This document shows positions 8,921 to 18,763 of a DNA stretch of 64,000 bases, piece by piece. Each line of letters starts with the position of its first letter. Position 1 is the stretch's first letter. The stretch lies in the NCBI RefSeq assembly GCF_014297285.1, contig NZ_JACOQI010000008.1, positions 97,263 to 161,262 on the forward strand, written 5' to 3'. The stretch is from Dysosmobacter segnis (GTDB lineage: Bacteria; Bacillota; Clostridia; Oscillospirales; Oscillospiraceae). The notes under the pieces were generated by a model, which saw only the letters and a list, made by a program, of their open reading frames with translations, did no database searches and was not told the origin of the DNA. The position numbers and the translations under genes are program-made.

Positions 8921-9676
8921 TCAGATTTCCTGAAGCCCCGGCAAATCCGCAGGCAGTAAAGACGCCGCTTCATCGTCCAGCAGGTAAATGCAGTTTGGAT
9001 GCTCTTGCAGCACAGAAGCAGGCACTCGGTTAGTCACTGGTCCCAAGATCGCCTCCGCCACAATTTCAGCCTTCTTTTTGCCATTGGCAATCACAATTAC
9101 TGTTTTGGATTCCATGATCTGGGCAATTCCAAGCGTAATCCCCTCTGTCAAAGGGAGATCCTGACCGCTAAAATACTTCCGCTGCACAGACTTTGTTGTG
9201 GCGCTCAGCGGCGTCCGGTGGGAGCGCAGTGAAAAATCCACGCCATCCTCGTTAAAACCTAAGTGTCCGTTCATGCCGATCCCCAACACTTCCACAGAAA
9301 TGGGGCCATAACGGTCGATAAAGGCATCCTGTTCCTCCAGCTGGGCGTCAATGTCTGATTGAGAGCCATCAAAGAGGAAGGCATCAGCAAACGGTTTGCT
9401 CATCTTTTTCAACAGTTTTTCACGGATGAAGTTGGAACAACTGCCCGCATCGTCCGGACCAATGCCTACCCAGTCATCCAGTTGGACAAACTTCAATTCG
9501 GCGGGGTCGATCTCTCCGCGGTTCACCTTACTGCAGAATACCTCCAGCATACCGACCGGCGTATCACCGCCGGGAAAACTGATCAGCGCCTGAGGCTCCG
9601 CTTTGATTTGGTGCTCCACTATATCCGCGGCGACACGACTCATGGCGTCATAATTTTTCGCAACGAGTACCTGCAT
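8921..9676 (-). CDS. nagB: Glucosamine-6-phosphate deaminase (NagB family)
   Basis: Converts glucosamine-6-phosphate to fructose-6-phosphate and ammonia in the cytoplasm. The 251-aa sequence shows FPGGDTPVGM, the catalytic-site motif LDDWVG and GIGMNGHLGFNEDG, normal for the family in length and order. An AAGGAG site lies before the ATG. Its position among SIS-domain and sugar-kinase genes supports amino-sugar or fructosamine breakdown. It is transcribed away from the oxidoreductase operon at 9911. A NagB-like paralogue acting on another amino sugar phosphate is possible. Confidence 0.85.
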   Translation of the reverse strand: MQVLVAKNYDAMSRVAADIVEHQIKAEPQALISFPGGDTPVGMLEVFCSKVNRGEIDPAELKFVQLDDWVGIGPDDAGSCSNFIREKLLKKMSKPFADAFLFDGSQSDIDAQLEEQDAFIDRYGPISVEVLGIGMNGHLGFNEDGVDFSLRSHRTPLSATTKSVQRKYFSGQDLPLTEGITLGIAQIMESKTVIVIANGKKKAEIVAEAILGPVTNRVPASVLQEHPNCIYLLDDEAASLLPADLPGLQEI

Positions 9677-9823
9677 ATAACAGTTCTCCTTTCAGATTGT
9701 ACTCCTGTATGTATCATACCATCAAAGCCATCTGTTTCGTTATAACGATTTTGTCCCATTTTCTGAGTTTTTTTGCCATCAGAGCACGGCAAAATTTTTA
9801 TAGAAACTGTGCGAAAAACTTCA

Positions 9824-9852
9824 TTGCTTACCTCTTCCGCTTTCTTTACAAT
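9824..9852 (+). promoter_or_regulatory. Sigma-A promoter of the 9.9-15.1 kb operon
   Basis: A -35 TTGCTT (9824-9829) and -10 TACAAT (9847-9852) are separated by exactly 17 bases, about 60 bases ahead of the oxidoreductase start codon at 9911. Confidence 0.75.
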
Positions 9853-9910
9853 GAAAGAGCATGATAGCCGCTCTCCATTGTGCGGCACTATTAAGAAGGG
9901 AGACTTTTTT

Positions 9911-10981
9911 ATGATCGTTAAAGTCGGCGTTATTGGAATCGGTACCGTTTCTCAGCTGATGCACCTGCCCATTCTCAGCGGGCTACATGAGCAGTATCAG
10001 ATTACTGCCGTGTCCGATATTTCCCCCACTCAGCTTGCGTTTATCGCGAAAAAGTACAACGCAACACCCTATACCGACCCCTATGAGTTGGTAAAAGATC
10101 CCAATGTGGATGCCGTATTTGTCTGCTCCCCCGATCAGTACCATGCCGCATATGCCCTGGCCGCTATGGAGGCCGGGAAACATGTGTTTGTGGAAAAACC
10201 TGTTACCCTCTGCATGGAGGATCTGGAAAAGCTGATTGCTGCCGAAAAGGCACATCCTGAGCTGGTGTGCATGGTGGGCTATATGCGCCGCTACGGTAAT
10301 GGCTTCCTCAAGTGCAAGGAACTGCTGCAAGCTGATGACCGAAAGATCGAATATATGCGTTTCCGTGACATTATTCTGGAGGGCGACTTTTTCATGGGAC
10401 AGACCCGTCTGCCCTATTTGTCCAGCGACATTCCCCAGTCTGCCAAGGAGGAGAGCGGACGTCTGCGCCGGGAACAGGTGGGACGTGCTCTGGGCGAAGG
10501 CTGCACGGAACAGCAGCGCATTACCTATGTGATGCTCACTGGCCTTGGCTGCCACACGTTAGCCGCCGTCCGTGAGTTGGTGGGACTGCCGGTGGAGATC
10601 GAATCTGTCTCCGTTCAGGGAGAGCATGTGGTCATCGTGTTCCGCTATGAGGATTTCCTCGCGGTATATGAAATCGTCAACGATCAGGATGTGGTGCAGT
10701 TTGATGCCGCCATCGAGATCTATCAGCATGACCGCCGCATGAAGATCAAATACGAAACTCCCTATCTGCGGTATCAGCCCCAGACCTTTGAGGTGATCGA
10801 ATCCACCAAGAACGATACCAAGACCACTCTGTATGGCCCTGACTACAGAGATGCCTTTGAAAACGAGGTCAAATATTACCACGACTGCATAGTAAATGGC
10901 ACTAAGCCCAAATCTGATTTTTCTGACGCCATGGCTGACCTGAAGCTGTTCCGCGACATCTGTATGAAGATCAAGGAGTAA
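9911..10981 (+). CDS. Gfo/Idh/MocA family oxidoreductase
   Basis: NAD(P)-dependent sugar dehydrogenase-type protein of 356 aa. The N-terminal Rossmann motif GVIGIGTVSQLMHLP and the conserved EKPVTL segment (around residue 95) are visible, followed by the C-terminal alpha/beta substrate domain. The start at 9911 follows an AAGAAGGGA site; upstream in-frame codons lie across the promoter. First gene of a run with SIS, MFS, BadF and IolE-like genes, so it probably oxidises or epimerises a sugar intermediate. Substrate not predictable. Confidence 0.87.
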   Translation: MIVKVGVIGIGTVSQLMHLPILSGLHEQYQITAVSDISPTQLAFIAKKYNATPYTDPYELVKDPNVDAVFVCSPDQYHAAYALAAMEAGKHVFVEKPVTLCMEDLEKLIAAEKAHPELVCMVGYMRRYGNGFLKCKELLQADDRKIEYMRFRDIILEGDFFMGQTRLPYLSSDIPQSAKEESGRLRREQVGRALGEGCTEQQRITYVMLTGLGCHTLAAVRELVGLPVEIESVSVQGEHVVIVFRYEDFLAVYEIVNDQDVVQFDAAIEIYQHDRRMKIKYETPYLRYQPQTFEVIESTKNDTKTTLYGPDYRDAFENEVKYYHDCIVNGTKPKSDFSDAMADLKLFRDICMKIKE

Positions 10982-10986
10982 TTCGC

Positions 10987-12048
10987 ATGGATGAGTCACT
11001 GCTTCAACGCTATATTTCCCAACAGAGCGCTGTGTGGAAGGCTCTGCTGGATAAGCGGGAAAGTCTGACTGCTCCCTTTGCCGTGCTGGAGCCGAAGCCT
11101 GATCGGGTAATCCTGATCGGCTCCGGTTCCTCCCACTATGCCGCACTGATGGCACGGCCAGTTCTGGAGCAGGCGTTCGGCGTAGAAGTCAGCTGCTTCG
11201 TTCCCTCGCAGGAAGAACAGCTGATCCGCTGCCGTGCTGCGCACCCGTTGTATATTGCCGTTTCCCAAAGCGGCATCAGCACCAATACATATACACTGAT
11301 CCGATCCCTGCGGGCACAGGGTTATCCTGTTGTCGCGCTGACAGAACATCTGGATTCTCCTGTCGGAAAGGCGGCGTCGCTGGCCATTCCACTGCTCATC
11401 GGTGAGGAGCGTATCGGCGCCAAAACCAAGGGGGTCACCGCCACGGTGTTGACGCTGATGCTGCTGGGGCTTTCCGTTTGCCGCGATGAATCTTACCGGA
11501 CGAGATTATATGCCGCGATGGATGCGCTGATTATCCAATCGGCGGAAAATCTTCGCCGCGCACAGATATGGAGCCGCGCACATTTGGAGGAAGTAATTCC
11601 CTTCCGCCACCTGTACGTCATCGCCGGAAACGATGGTCTGGGGGCTGCTCAGGAAGCCGCTCTAAAGCTGCTTGAAACAAACTACCTGCCGGTTTCCTGC
11701 TATCCTTTAGACGAATATACCCACGGGGTTCAGAACGCCTTAGATGGTGATGCCTGTCTCATTTGCCTGCTGCCGCCGGAAACGCATACCGAGCGGACGC
11801 GGATGCTGACGCTTACCGCCTTTGCCCGTTCTGTGGGGGCGCAGTGCTTTCTCATTGCTCCTGGCGGTGTGGAAAATGATCTCACCGCTTTGAATCTGCT
11901 GGATACCGAATGCCGTGAGCTCCGCTGTCTCACCTATCTGCCCGCTGTGCAAACTCTGGCCGCCGTTCTATCTGCTGCCCGTGGAATCGATACCTCCCGC
12001 CGCCGTTATCCGGATTTTTTTGCCCTGATGGGCAGTAAAATGGAGTAA
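10987..12048 (+). CDS. Double SIS-domain sugar isomerase/deglycase
   Basis: Protein of 353 aa resembling the isomerase half of GlmS, AgaS and fructosamine-6-phosphate deglycases. Two SIS domains are visible: IGSGSSHYAA and AVSQSGISTNTY in the first, AGNDGLGAAQEAALKL and DEYTHGVQNA in the second. There is no glutaminase domain, so it probably works in the deaminating or deglycating direction. Begins 5 bases after the oxidoreductase stop. It may act with the NagB-like protein on amino-sugar phosphates. Confidence 0.82.
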   Translation: MDESLLQRYISQQSAVWKALLDKRESLTAPFAVLEPKPDRVILIGSGSSHYAALMARPVLEQAFGVEVSCFVPSQEEQLIRCRAAHPLYIAVSQSGISTNTYTLIRSLRAQGYPVVALTEHLDSPVGKAASLAIPLLIGEERIGAKTKGVTATVLTLMLLGLSVCRDESYRTRLYAAMDALIIQSAENLRRAQIWSRAHLEEVIPFRHLYVIAGNDGLGAAQEAALKLLETNYLPVSCYPLDEYTHGVQNALDGDACLICLLPPETHTERTRMLTLTAFARSVGAQCFLIAPGGVENDLTALNLLDTECRELRCLTYLPAVQTLAAVLSAARGIDTSRRRYPDFFALMGSKME

Positions 12049-12053
12049 CGGCT

Positions 12054-13247
12054 ATGGAAAAACGCCCATTGAATCTGCCGTTTCTCGGTTTGCAGGCACT
12101 GCTGATCTTAATTGACTGCATTGCCGTTGCATATGTGTCGCCCATTCTGGTGTCTTTCGGCTATTCCCCTATGCGTATCGGACGGGTGATGACTTTGGCG
12201 GCGCTGGCGGCCACCCTTGCCCGACCGGTATGGGGTTATCTCAACGACCATTTTGCGTGTGCCCGGCAGGTTACGTTGCTGGCCACCGCCGCAGGGATCA
12301 GCTGCTACTGTCTGCTGGTTTTTGGGGGTGACGCCCGCCCAGCAGTAACGGCAGTTGCCGTTATGGGGCTGAATGTGACCATTGTGTGCATGATGAACTT
12401 TGTGGACGCTTGGGCGCTGCGGCTTATCAGCGAGGGGTATGTGCTCAATTACGGTGCCACCCGCGCCGGTGGGTCGCTGTCCTTTGCGCTGGGGGCTATG
12501 GTCTTTGGCTGGGCAGCCGCCCGGTGGGGCTTTCGTCCGGGAAGTGTGATTTTATGGGTACTGTTCATACTGCTGGCAATCGTGATCCTGCACCTGCCCA
12601 ATCCGGCGCCCGCGTCAGCTTCCTCCGTCGGCTTTTTTACAGCACTTCATCATGATGCCGCCGCCTTAGCCGGAAACCGGGCGTATCGGCTGATGCTCCT
12701 GGCCTCTTTCCTGTGTATGCTGGCCTCATGCGCTATCGACAGTTTTCATTCTGTGCTCATTCTCGCTTTAGGCGGGACGGAACGGCATGTAGGCGCGGCG
12801 CTTTTTGTGCAGGCGATCTGCGAACTGCCTGTGATGATTGGATACACCCGCCTGCGTGACCGGCTGTGTGCAAGCCCTGCGGTTCTGATGTCTGCCGCCA
12901 TGGTATTTTACGGTTTACGTGCGCTGACGCTGGGCTTCGCTCACAGTCTGTGGGTGCCTTTGGCCGCATCGTCGCTGCAAGCGCTTTCTTTCGCGCTGTT
13001 TACACCTGCCTGCGTGGATTTCATATTAAGAACGGTATCCCCGCAGCGCCTTTCCACCGCCCACCTGGTCTTTCAGGCTCTTGGATCCGGTCTTGCCGCC
13101 ATGGTGGGGAATACGCTCAGCGGTGCCGTAGCGGATGCCGTCGGCATCCACCGCATGTTTTCTCTGATGAGCTTACTGGCATTTCTCGGCAGCGCATTTG
13201 CCTGGAAAGCTGCTCACATTCCGAAAGAAAGAAGGGTATCCGAATGA
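12054..13247 (+). CDS. MFS permease
   Basis: Membrane transporter of 397 aa with about 12 hydrophobic segments and the family-typical ARPVWGYLNDHF loop between helices 2 and 3. It starts 5 bases after the SIS gene and its stop overlaps the next start (ATGA). Context suggests import (or efflux) of the sugar derivative processed by the operon. It resembles nucleoside or sugar/proton symporters of the MFS_1 group; no substrate residues can be called. Confidence 0.82.
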   Translation: MEKRPLNLPFLGLQALLILIDCIAVAYVSPILVSFGYSPMRIGRVMTLAALAATLARPVWGYLNDHFACARQVTLLATAAGISCYCLLVFGGDARPAVTAVAVMGLNVTIVCMMNFVDAWALRLISEGYVLNYGATRAGGSLSFALGAMVFGWAAARWGFRPGSVILWVLFILLAIVILHLPNPAPASASSVGFFTALHHDAAALAGNRAYRLMLLASFLCMLASCAIDSFHSVLILALGGTERHVGAALFVQAICELPVMIGYTRLRDRLCASPAVLMSAAMVFYGLRALTLGFAHSLWVPLAASSLQALSFALFTPACVDFILRTVSPQRLSTAHLVFQALGSGLAAMVGNTLSGAVADAVGIHRMFSLMSLLAFLGSAFAWKAAHIPKERRVSE

Positions 13248-14215
13248 TTTTCATTGGCTGTGACGGCGGTTCTACAAAAACTGAATGGCTTTTGTGCAAT
13301 GAGAGGGGCCGTGTGCTGGCCCATCGGACTTTTTCCGGCTGTAACTGTGCATTCCTGGGTGAAGACGGCTTTGCGCGGCTGATGGCAGACAGTGCCGAAT
13401 CGCTTTTAGCTGACGCTGGGATCAACGCTGCCGATGTTGCCTCTGCCATGTTCGCGCTCACGGGATACGGTGAGATCCCCGGCACGGAAAGCAGCTTCCC
13501 TGCTGCCCTGCGGGCGGCGCTGCCGGGATGCGGGCAGATCTTGATCGACAATGACTCTGTGGCCGGATGGGCCGGTTCTCTGGCAGCCAAGCCCGGTATC
13601 AACGTGGTGGCCGGAACCGGGTCCGTGGCCTATGGAAGAGATCCGCAGCGGCACGGTTACCGTGTGGGCGGGTGGTCCCTGTTTTTTGCAGATGAGGGTT
13701 CCTGCAGCTGGGTTGCACGGCAGTTAATCACGGAATTCGTCAAGCAGTCAGACGGCCGCCGCCCACGTTCCGCTATATATGAGGAGGTACGCAGTGCTCT
13801 GGGGATCACCAAAGATTTGTATGTTTCCGGGTATCTTCAAACGGAGGTTCGAAATAATTCCGCACTTCTGGCCCAGCTTCAGCCGGTAGCCCTGCGGGCC
13901 GCCCGCAGGGGAGACACCTCCGCGCTGGATATCTATCGCCGCGCCGCCGCAGAACTGGCTGAAACCGCCGTAGCCATTCGCTGCAAACTGGACTTCCCTG
14001 TTGAAGTTCCTGTCCGCGTCTCCTATTCCGGCGGGCTCTTCCACGCGGGAGAGATCATTTTGCAGCCTTTCCGCAAAGAGATGGAACAAAACGGCTTCAC
14101 CATAGAACCGCCCCTCTATTCCCCCGTGATCGGGGCTACCGCCCTGGCAGCAGAGCGGTTTATTTCCCCCGCAGCTTTGGATGACCTGCTGGCAAATGCC
14201 GCGCAGGCGCTATGA
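13244..14215 (+). CDS. BadF/BadG-type sugar kinase (N-acetylglucosamine kinase-like)
   Basis: ATP-dependent kinase of 323 aa in the ASKHA fold. The phosphate-1 motif GCDGGSTKTEWLL opens the protein; LIDNDSVAGWAG and VVAGTGSVAYG supply phosphate-2 and adenosine-type motifs. I use the ATG at 13244, which overlaps the MFS stop; a much longer in-frame extension upstream lies inside the MFS gene. The family includes GlcNAc and glucosamine kinases, which fits the NagB and SIS neighbours. Confidence 0.83.
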   Translation: MIFIGCDGGSTKTEWLLCNERGRVLAHRTFSGCNCAFLGEDGFARLMADSAESLLADAGINAADVASAMFALTGYGEIPGTESSFPAALRAALPGCGQILIDNDSVAGWAGSLAAKPGINVVAGTGSVAYGRDPQRHGYRVGGWSLFFADEGSCSWVARQLITEFVKQSDGRRPRSAIYEEVRSALGITKDLYVSGYLQTEVRNNSALLAQLQPVALRAARRGDTSALDIYRRAAAELAETAVAIRCKLDFPVEVPVRVSYSGGLFHAGEIILQPFRKEMEQNGFTIEPPLYSPVIGATALAAERFISPAALDDLLANAAQAL

Positions 14216-14239
14216 TCGAACAGAAAGGTCGAATAAACT

Positions 14240-15136
14240 ATGAGTATTCAAGTCACGATCGGCACTGCCCCTTGTTCATGGGGGGTATGGTGGCCGGACG
14301 GCACCCCTTCCCGCACACCCTACAACGTCTTTTTGGATCAGGCTGCTCAGGCCGGATATAAAACGCTCGAATTGGGACCTGTGGGATATCTCCCCACAGA
14401 TGTGGAACAACTGCGTGATGAACTTGACAGCCGGGGGCTTTCTATCTGCGGTGGCACCGCCTGCTATGAATTTCTCAAGGCGTCATCCTTTGCTGATGTA
14501 CGCAAGGACGTGGATGATCTGTGCAAACGTCTGCTGGCATTCGATGTGCATTATATGATGTCTATGGACGGCACAGCCTTTGCTCCCGGCGAAAAGGATA
14601 AACTGACAGAAGCCAAAAAACGTACGTTCGGCATTTTTGCAGAGATGGGCCGTTACTGCCGGGAGACCTATGGCGTGGAAGTATTGATGCACCCGGAGCG
14701 CAGATCCCTGATTGAAACGCCGGAGGAATTGGAGGAACTGATCGATCTGGGTCTCTCCATCTGCTATGATAACGGCCACTTCGCCGCTGCCAACGGCGGT
14801 TGGCAGCGAGGCGACCGCACTGCTCTGGATTTTCTGGAAAAACACATCGACAGGATTCCCTATCTGCATTTCAAGAATGTATCCCCCGCTATTCGCCGGC
14901 TGGAACTGGAAGGCGGTCTTGCCCCGGACGATCCTCGACAGGATGAGATGATGTGCGATCTGGAGGATGGCGTCATCGACTATGAAGCCTACCGAGACCT
15001 TCTGGATCGGCTGAATTTCAACGGTGTGGGCATTATCGAGCAAGATTGTCCCCACGCCACCACGGACGAGGCCTTTGCCATGGCGAAGCGCAATCTGAAG
15101 TATCTGCAGCGCATCCGTTTGATCCCCCAGGAATGA
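14240..15136 (+). CDS. Sugar phosphate isomerase/epimerase (IolE-like TIM barrel)
   Basis: Protein of 298 aa in the xylose-isomerase-like TIM barrel family. The start TIGTAPCSWGVWWPDG resembles inosose dehydratase IolE; LMHPERR, CYDNGHFAAANG, YLHFKNV and GIIEQDCP contain the Glu/Asp/His residues expected to bind metal. Last gene of the operon, closed by a strong terminator. It may isomerise or dehydrate the keto-sugar made by the oxidoreductase at 9911. Exact reaction unknown. Confidence 0.82.
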   Translation: MSIQVTIGTAPCSWGVWWPDGTPSRTPYNVFLDQAAQAGYKTLELGPVGYLPTDVEQLRDELDSRGLSICGGTACYEFLKASSFADVRKDVDDLCKRLLAFDVHYMMSMDGTAFAPGEKDKLTEAKKRTFGIFAEMGRYCRETYGVEVLMHPERRSLIETPEELEELIDLGLSICYDNGHFAAANGGWQRGDRTALDFLEKHIDRIPYLHFKNVSPAIRRLELEGGLAPDDPRQDEMMCDLEDGVIDYEAYRDLLDRLNFNGVGIIEQDCPHATTDEAFAMAKRNLKYLQRIRLIPQE

Positions 15137-15137
15137 A

Positions 15138-15174
15138 TAAAAACGTGAGACAGCATTACTGTCTCACGTTTTTT
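15138..15174 (+). terminator. Rho-independent terminator
   Basis: Arms AAACGTGAGACAG and CTGTCTCACGTTT with a 5-base loop and a following T-run end the 9.9-15.1 kb operon; the A-run on the left could also serve the convergent response-regulator gene. Confidence 0.9.
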
Positions 15175-15178
15175 CGAT

Positions 15179-16720
15179 CTAAATGTGCCCATTCGTCTGG
15201 CTGCGGTACTCTTTTGGCTTGACACCGGTAACTTTTTTGAAGATTTTGGAAAAATACACCGGATCGTAGATTCCCACAGCCTCTGCAATTTCATAAGCCT
15301 TTTTATCCGTGGTCTGCAGCAGCAGCTTTGCCTGCTCTATACGGGTATTGAGAATATAAGTGCTGAAGTTTTCCCCCATCTCGCGTTTAAAGAGTTTGCT
15401 GAAATAGCTGGGACTCAGATGTACCTGCGCCGCCAGCAGATCCAGAGAAAGGTTCATGCTGTAATTCTCATCAATGTATTGCTTGACCTCATAGATGATG
15501 CTGTCGATATTATCCGGCGTTCTGCCGACACGTAGCAGCGTCTCCCGTACTACTGTCCGCAATTCAGTCTCCAGTTCAGCCGGCGTTTCGCAGTGCAGGG
15601 CTGCGTAGTCCTCCGGTAAGCTGCCATCGGAAAGGTTATGGCTCAAAAGCAGACTTGTGCAGAAGCTGTGCAGCAGCCTGCCAATCTGCTGCATCCCGGA
15701 AAAGGGAATTTTTGCCTGATGCATACAGGTAAAGAGTTCCTCGAGATTTTTGGCCGCCGCATCCCGGCTACGGTTTTCCAAAGCGCTTTCTACCAGCCGG
15801 AGTCTTTCCAGCAGATCCTTCGCCGTATTTTCGGAGAACTTCGGCAGATCCTCGCTCCGCATAACAGAGGGCTGGCTGCTGTATAGGGTGAATTGCTGGG
15901 CATCATCTGCCTCGCTTGCCGCCACGGAGAGATGCAGTGAATTCTGATGGTGACGGCTGATGCCAATCGTCAGCACGAAGTCCGTATTCCGGTCCACCTC
16001 TTCCACCGCCTGCACGCAGATAGACTGAGGGTCTTGCCCGGTCTCCATTTGCAAAACAGCATAGCAGCAGTTATCACTGCGGGAAATCAGATAAAGTTTT
16101 CTTTCCCCGGCACAGGCACATAGGATCCGCTGGGCTTCTTGCAGCATGGCACATACATCGCCAGTTTCTTCACGGGAAAGCACGTGCATACTGAGGACAT
16201 AGTAATTGTCCAGCTGAATATGAAGCGCATTAAGCCGTGTCAGTGTGTACAGCAGAGAGTGACGATTATGAAAAATCATTTCTCCCAAAAGCAGCTGCTG
16301 TTCCAACAGCAGGTTTCGCTGCTCCGCCGCGGCACTGCCGTCTTTTTCCAGCAGACGGCAGGCTTTGTTCAATGCTTCCGTCAGCGCATCCTCCGTTGTG
16401 GGTTTGAGCACGAAGGCCGCCACCTGATACTGAATGGCCTGCTGGGCATATTCAAAATCCGGAAAGCCTGTCAGCAGAATGATCTGCGTCCGCGGGCAGT
16501 GTTCACGCACCCAGGCGCACAGCTGCAAGCCGTCCATTTCCGGCATGCGGATGTCCGTAATCAATATGTCAGGCGCTTGTTCCCGGATCTGACGGACTGC
16601 ATCTATACCATCCCTGGCTACTGCCGATATTTGGCAGTCACAGCTGCGCCAATCAATAAGCTTCATCAGTCCCTTGGGGATGATCGGCTCATTATCCACC
16701 AGCATAACAGAATACATCAT
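15179..16720 (-). CDS. YesN-type response regulator (REC + AraC HTH)
   Basis: DNA-binding response regulator of 513 aa. An N-terminal receiver has the phosphorylation site ILITDIRMPEMDG and conserved Lys in FVLKPTT; a long middle region links to a C-terminal AraC domain (LAAQVHLSPSYFSKLFKREMG and YFSKIFKKVTGVKPKEYR). Its ATG at 16720 shares a base with the stop of the histidine kinase, so they are translationally coupled. It probably controls the adjacent sugar ABC importer at 18764, the usual target of YesMN pairs. Confidence 0.9.
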   Translation of the reverse strand: MMYSVMLVDNEPIIPKGLMKLIDWRSCDCQISAVARDGIDAVRQIREQAPDILITDIRMPEMDGLQLCAWVREHCPRTQIILLTGFPDFEYAQQAIQYQVAAFVLKPTTEDALTEALNKACRLLEKDGSAAAEQRNLLLEQQLLLGEMIFHNRHSLLYTLTRLNALHIQLDNYYVLSMHVLSREETGDVCAMLQEAQRILCACAGERKLYLISRSDNCCYAVLQMETGQDPQSICVQAVEEVDRNTDFVLTIGISRHHQNSLHLSVAASEADDAQQFTLYSSQPSVMRSEDLPKFSENTAKDLLERLRLVESALENRSRDAAAKNLEELFTCMHQAKIPFSGMQQIGRLLHSFCTSLLLSHNLSDGSLPEDYAALHCETPAELETELRTVVRETLLRVGRTPDNIDSIIYEVKQYIDENYSMNLSLDLLAAQVHLSPSYFSKLFKREMGENFSTYILNTRIEQAKLLLQTTDKKAYEIAEAVGIYDPVYFSKIFKKVTGVKPKEYRSQTNGHI

Positions 16721-18462
16721 CACATCTCCTTGTCTATTGGCAATGCCAGCATGATCTGTGTTCCAGATCCCGGATGGGACCGAATGGTAAGGGAGGCCTG
16801 ATCGCCGTAAAGCAGATTCAGCCGCCGCAGAATATTAGGCAAAGCAATATGATTGTGCCGTCCGGCCTCCTGCGCTTTCTCCAGATCCACTTCCGCCGGA
16901 TCAAATCCTACGCCGTCATCCTCCACTCGAACGCAGACGCTGCTGTCCTCTTCCCATAACCGTACCATGACGCTGCCAAGCCCCCGCCGCGGCTCAAGAC
17001 CGTGGACCACAGCATTTTCCACAAGAGGCTGAATCGTCAGCCTTGGTACGAGGCAGTGTAAAATATCCTCATCCTCATAATCGACAGAAAAGTGCAGATT
17101 CGCCGCTCCGAAACGGCTCTGCTGCAGATCCATGTAATAGCGGACATAGTCAAGTTCTTGGGCGAAGGTGATCTTCTGGCTTCCTCCGCCGGCACCCATG
17201 TTGCCCCGCAAAAGCTGAGCCAGATCCGTAACCATACGGGAAAGGTCCTTTAAACCCGCTTCCACGCAGCGCATATGGATCGTTTCCAGGACATTGAATA
17301 CAAAATGAGGATTGATCTGAGCTGCCAAAAGTCTGGATTCACTTTCGCGCAGCGCAATACCCTTTTGATAAGTTTCCTCAAAAGCAGCGTCCAAATGATC
17401 GGCCATGGCATTGAAGGCCTCTTCCAACACCGCAAGCTCCCGACAGTTACTGCAGGGCATTCTTGCCGTATAATCCGATGCAGCCATGCGCCGCAGCGCC
17501 GTTTCCATATCCCGCAAAGGCCGCATTACCAGATAATACCCCAGCGAGGCAGCGGCTGTCGTCAGTAACAGGATCAGAATACAGGACACAAAAAAAATCA
17601 GATTTGTACTCCATACCTGGTTGTAAATTGCTGCTGCCGGAACAAACACATCCATTTGCATCTGGCAGCCTTGGATCTGTCTGCTGACATGGTAGTAGCG
17701 GTCTCGGCTGTGGCCTGTACCCAATCGTGAAAAGCTCTCCATATTCGAATCTGCGATCACTCTGTCCGCAGTTTCCGGTTCATCTCCCAGAGTGTAAAGC
17801 GGTTCGCCGTCTGTGTTGCTGAGAATCAGGCAGGTGCCGGGATACAGTTCCATCAACCCATCCGCATTGACCATAGAACTCACATCCAGTTCCATCACCA
17901 GCTTGCCCAAGTGCGCCATGGTGTCAATGTTTTTATAATCCAGCAGAAAATACACCATATTCTCCGGCGCACCGGGAATCTGAAACAGCGTTTTGGCCGA
18001 GGACAGTTCCAGACTCTGGTTACAGATGTTCTCCATGCGGCGTTGTTCCTGCGCATAGCCCCCCTTGGCGGAATAAAAGGTGTACTGACCGTCGTCCCGA
18101 AAAAGATAAATACTGCTCAGCACATTACGGCTCCAGGCGGATTGATAGGCTGTTACGCTGCCTACCATCTGTTCCAAGGCGCCACGTCCCATACTGCTCA
18201 GATAAAATTCTGTTCTCTGCATGTTCTTTTGCAGCATAGGGTCTCCCAGCGCGCTGAAGGCCACCTCTCGAGCCAATTCCATAGAGTTTTTCACGGAGGA
18301 ATTGGTCTGATCGATGTAAAAGCCTACATTTGCCTGTGCCTGTGTTTCCATTCGCTCCGGAACTGTGCGGAAAAACACCAAGAATGTCAGAATAGACGGT
18401 GCTAAAATCGTAATCGTTACAATGGTCAGTAACCGCAGCAACAAGGATTTCTGCCGTTTCAT
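16720..18462 (-). CDS. YesM-type sensor histidine kinase
   Basis: Membrane sensor of 580 aa. It has an N-terminal membrane helix (about 10-30), a large extracellular Cache-like sensor region, a second membrane helix near residues 285-310, a HAMP linker (MRPLRDMETALRRMAASDY) and a His_kinase domain with AQINPHFVFNVLETI. The HATPase has IQPLVENAVVHGLE and VEDDGVGFDP. It likely senses a sugar ligand, directly or through the binding protein encoded upstream in divergent orientation. Confidence 0.9.
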   Translation of the reverse strand: MKRQKSLLLRLLTIVTITILAPSILTFLVFFRTVPERMETQAQANVGFYIDQTNSSVKNSMELAREVAFSALGDPMLQKNMQRTEFYLSSMGRGALEQMVGSVTAYQSAWSRNVLSSIYLFRDDGQYTFYSAKGGYAQEQRRMENICNQSLELSSAKTLFQIPGAPENMVYFLLDYKNIDTMAHLGKLVMELDVSSMVNADGLMELYPGTCLILSNTDGEPLYTLGDEPETADRVIADSNMESFSRLGTGHSRDRYYHVSRQIQGCQMQMDVFVPAAAIYNQVWSTNLIFFVSCILILLLTTAAASLGYYLVMRPLRDMETALRRMAASDYTARMPCSNCRELAVLEEAFNAMADHLDAAFEETYQKGIALRESESRLLAAQINPHFVFNVLETIHMRCVEAGLKDLSRMVTDLAQLLRGNMGAGGGSQKITFAQELDYVRYYMDLQQSRFGAANLHFSVDYEDEDILHCLVPRLTIQPLVENAVVHGLEPRRGLGSVMVRLWEEDSSVCVRVEDDGVGFDPAEVDLEKAQEAGRHNHIALPNILRRLNLLYGDQASLTIRSHPGSGTQIMLALPIDKEM

Positions 18463-18511
18463 GTTTCATTCACCTCTCCGATGTTCCCGCGTTTCTCGTT
18501 TTGTCTAAAAC

Positions 18512-18540
18512 AATATAGCAGATATCTGCTGGTGAGGCAA
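18512..18540 (-). promoter_or_regulatory. Promoter of the yesMN-type operon
   Basis: On the minus strand, -35 TTGCCT (18540-18535) and -10 TATATT (18517-18512) have 17-base spacing, about 50 bases upstream of the sensor kinase start. Confidence 0.6.
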
Positions 18541-18680
18541 GTCGCTGCAAATTGATCGAGCTTTAAGGATAAATAAAATTTCATCGTTTTTAATAATAAA
18601 TTTTAGTAGTTTTCGCTGGCAGCACAGCATTTTATCCTGTCAGAACAGATTTGCCTAAGAATCAGGACAAAAGAATCTTA

Positions 18681-18708
18681 TTACTTTTCACAGACGATAT
18701 GGTACAAT
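18681..18708 (+). promoter_or_regulatory. Likely promoter of the sugar ABC importer
   Basis: A clear -10 TACAAT (18703-18708) is preceded by a weak -35 TTACTT (18681-18686) with 16-base spacing. A poor -35 is what would be expected for a promoter needing an activator such as the divergent YesN-type regulator. Confidence 0.5.
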
Positions 18709-18763
18709 GTGAATTACAAAGAGGCTTGTACTGCGCGCCTCTCATATAAAAGGAGGAAAAAGT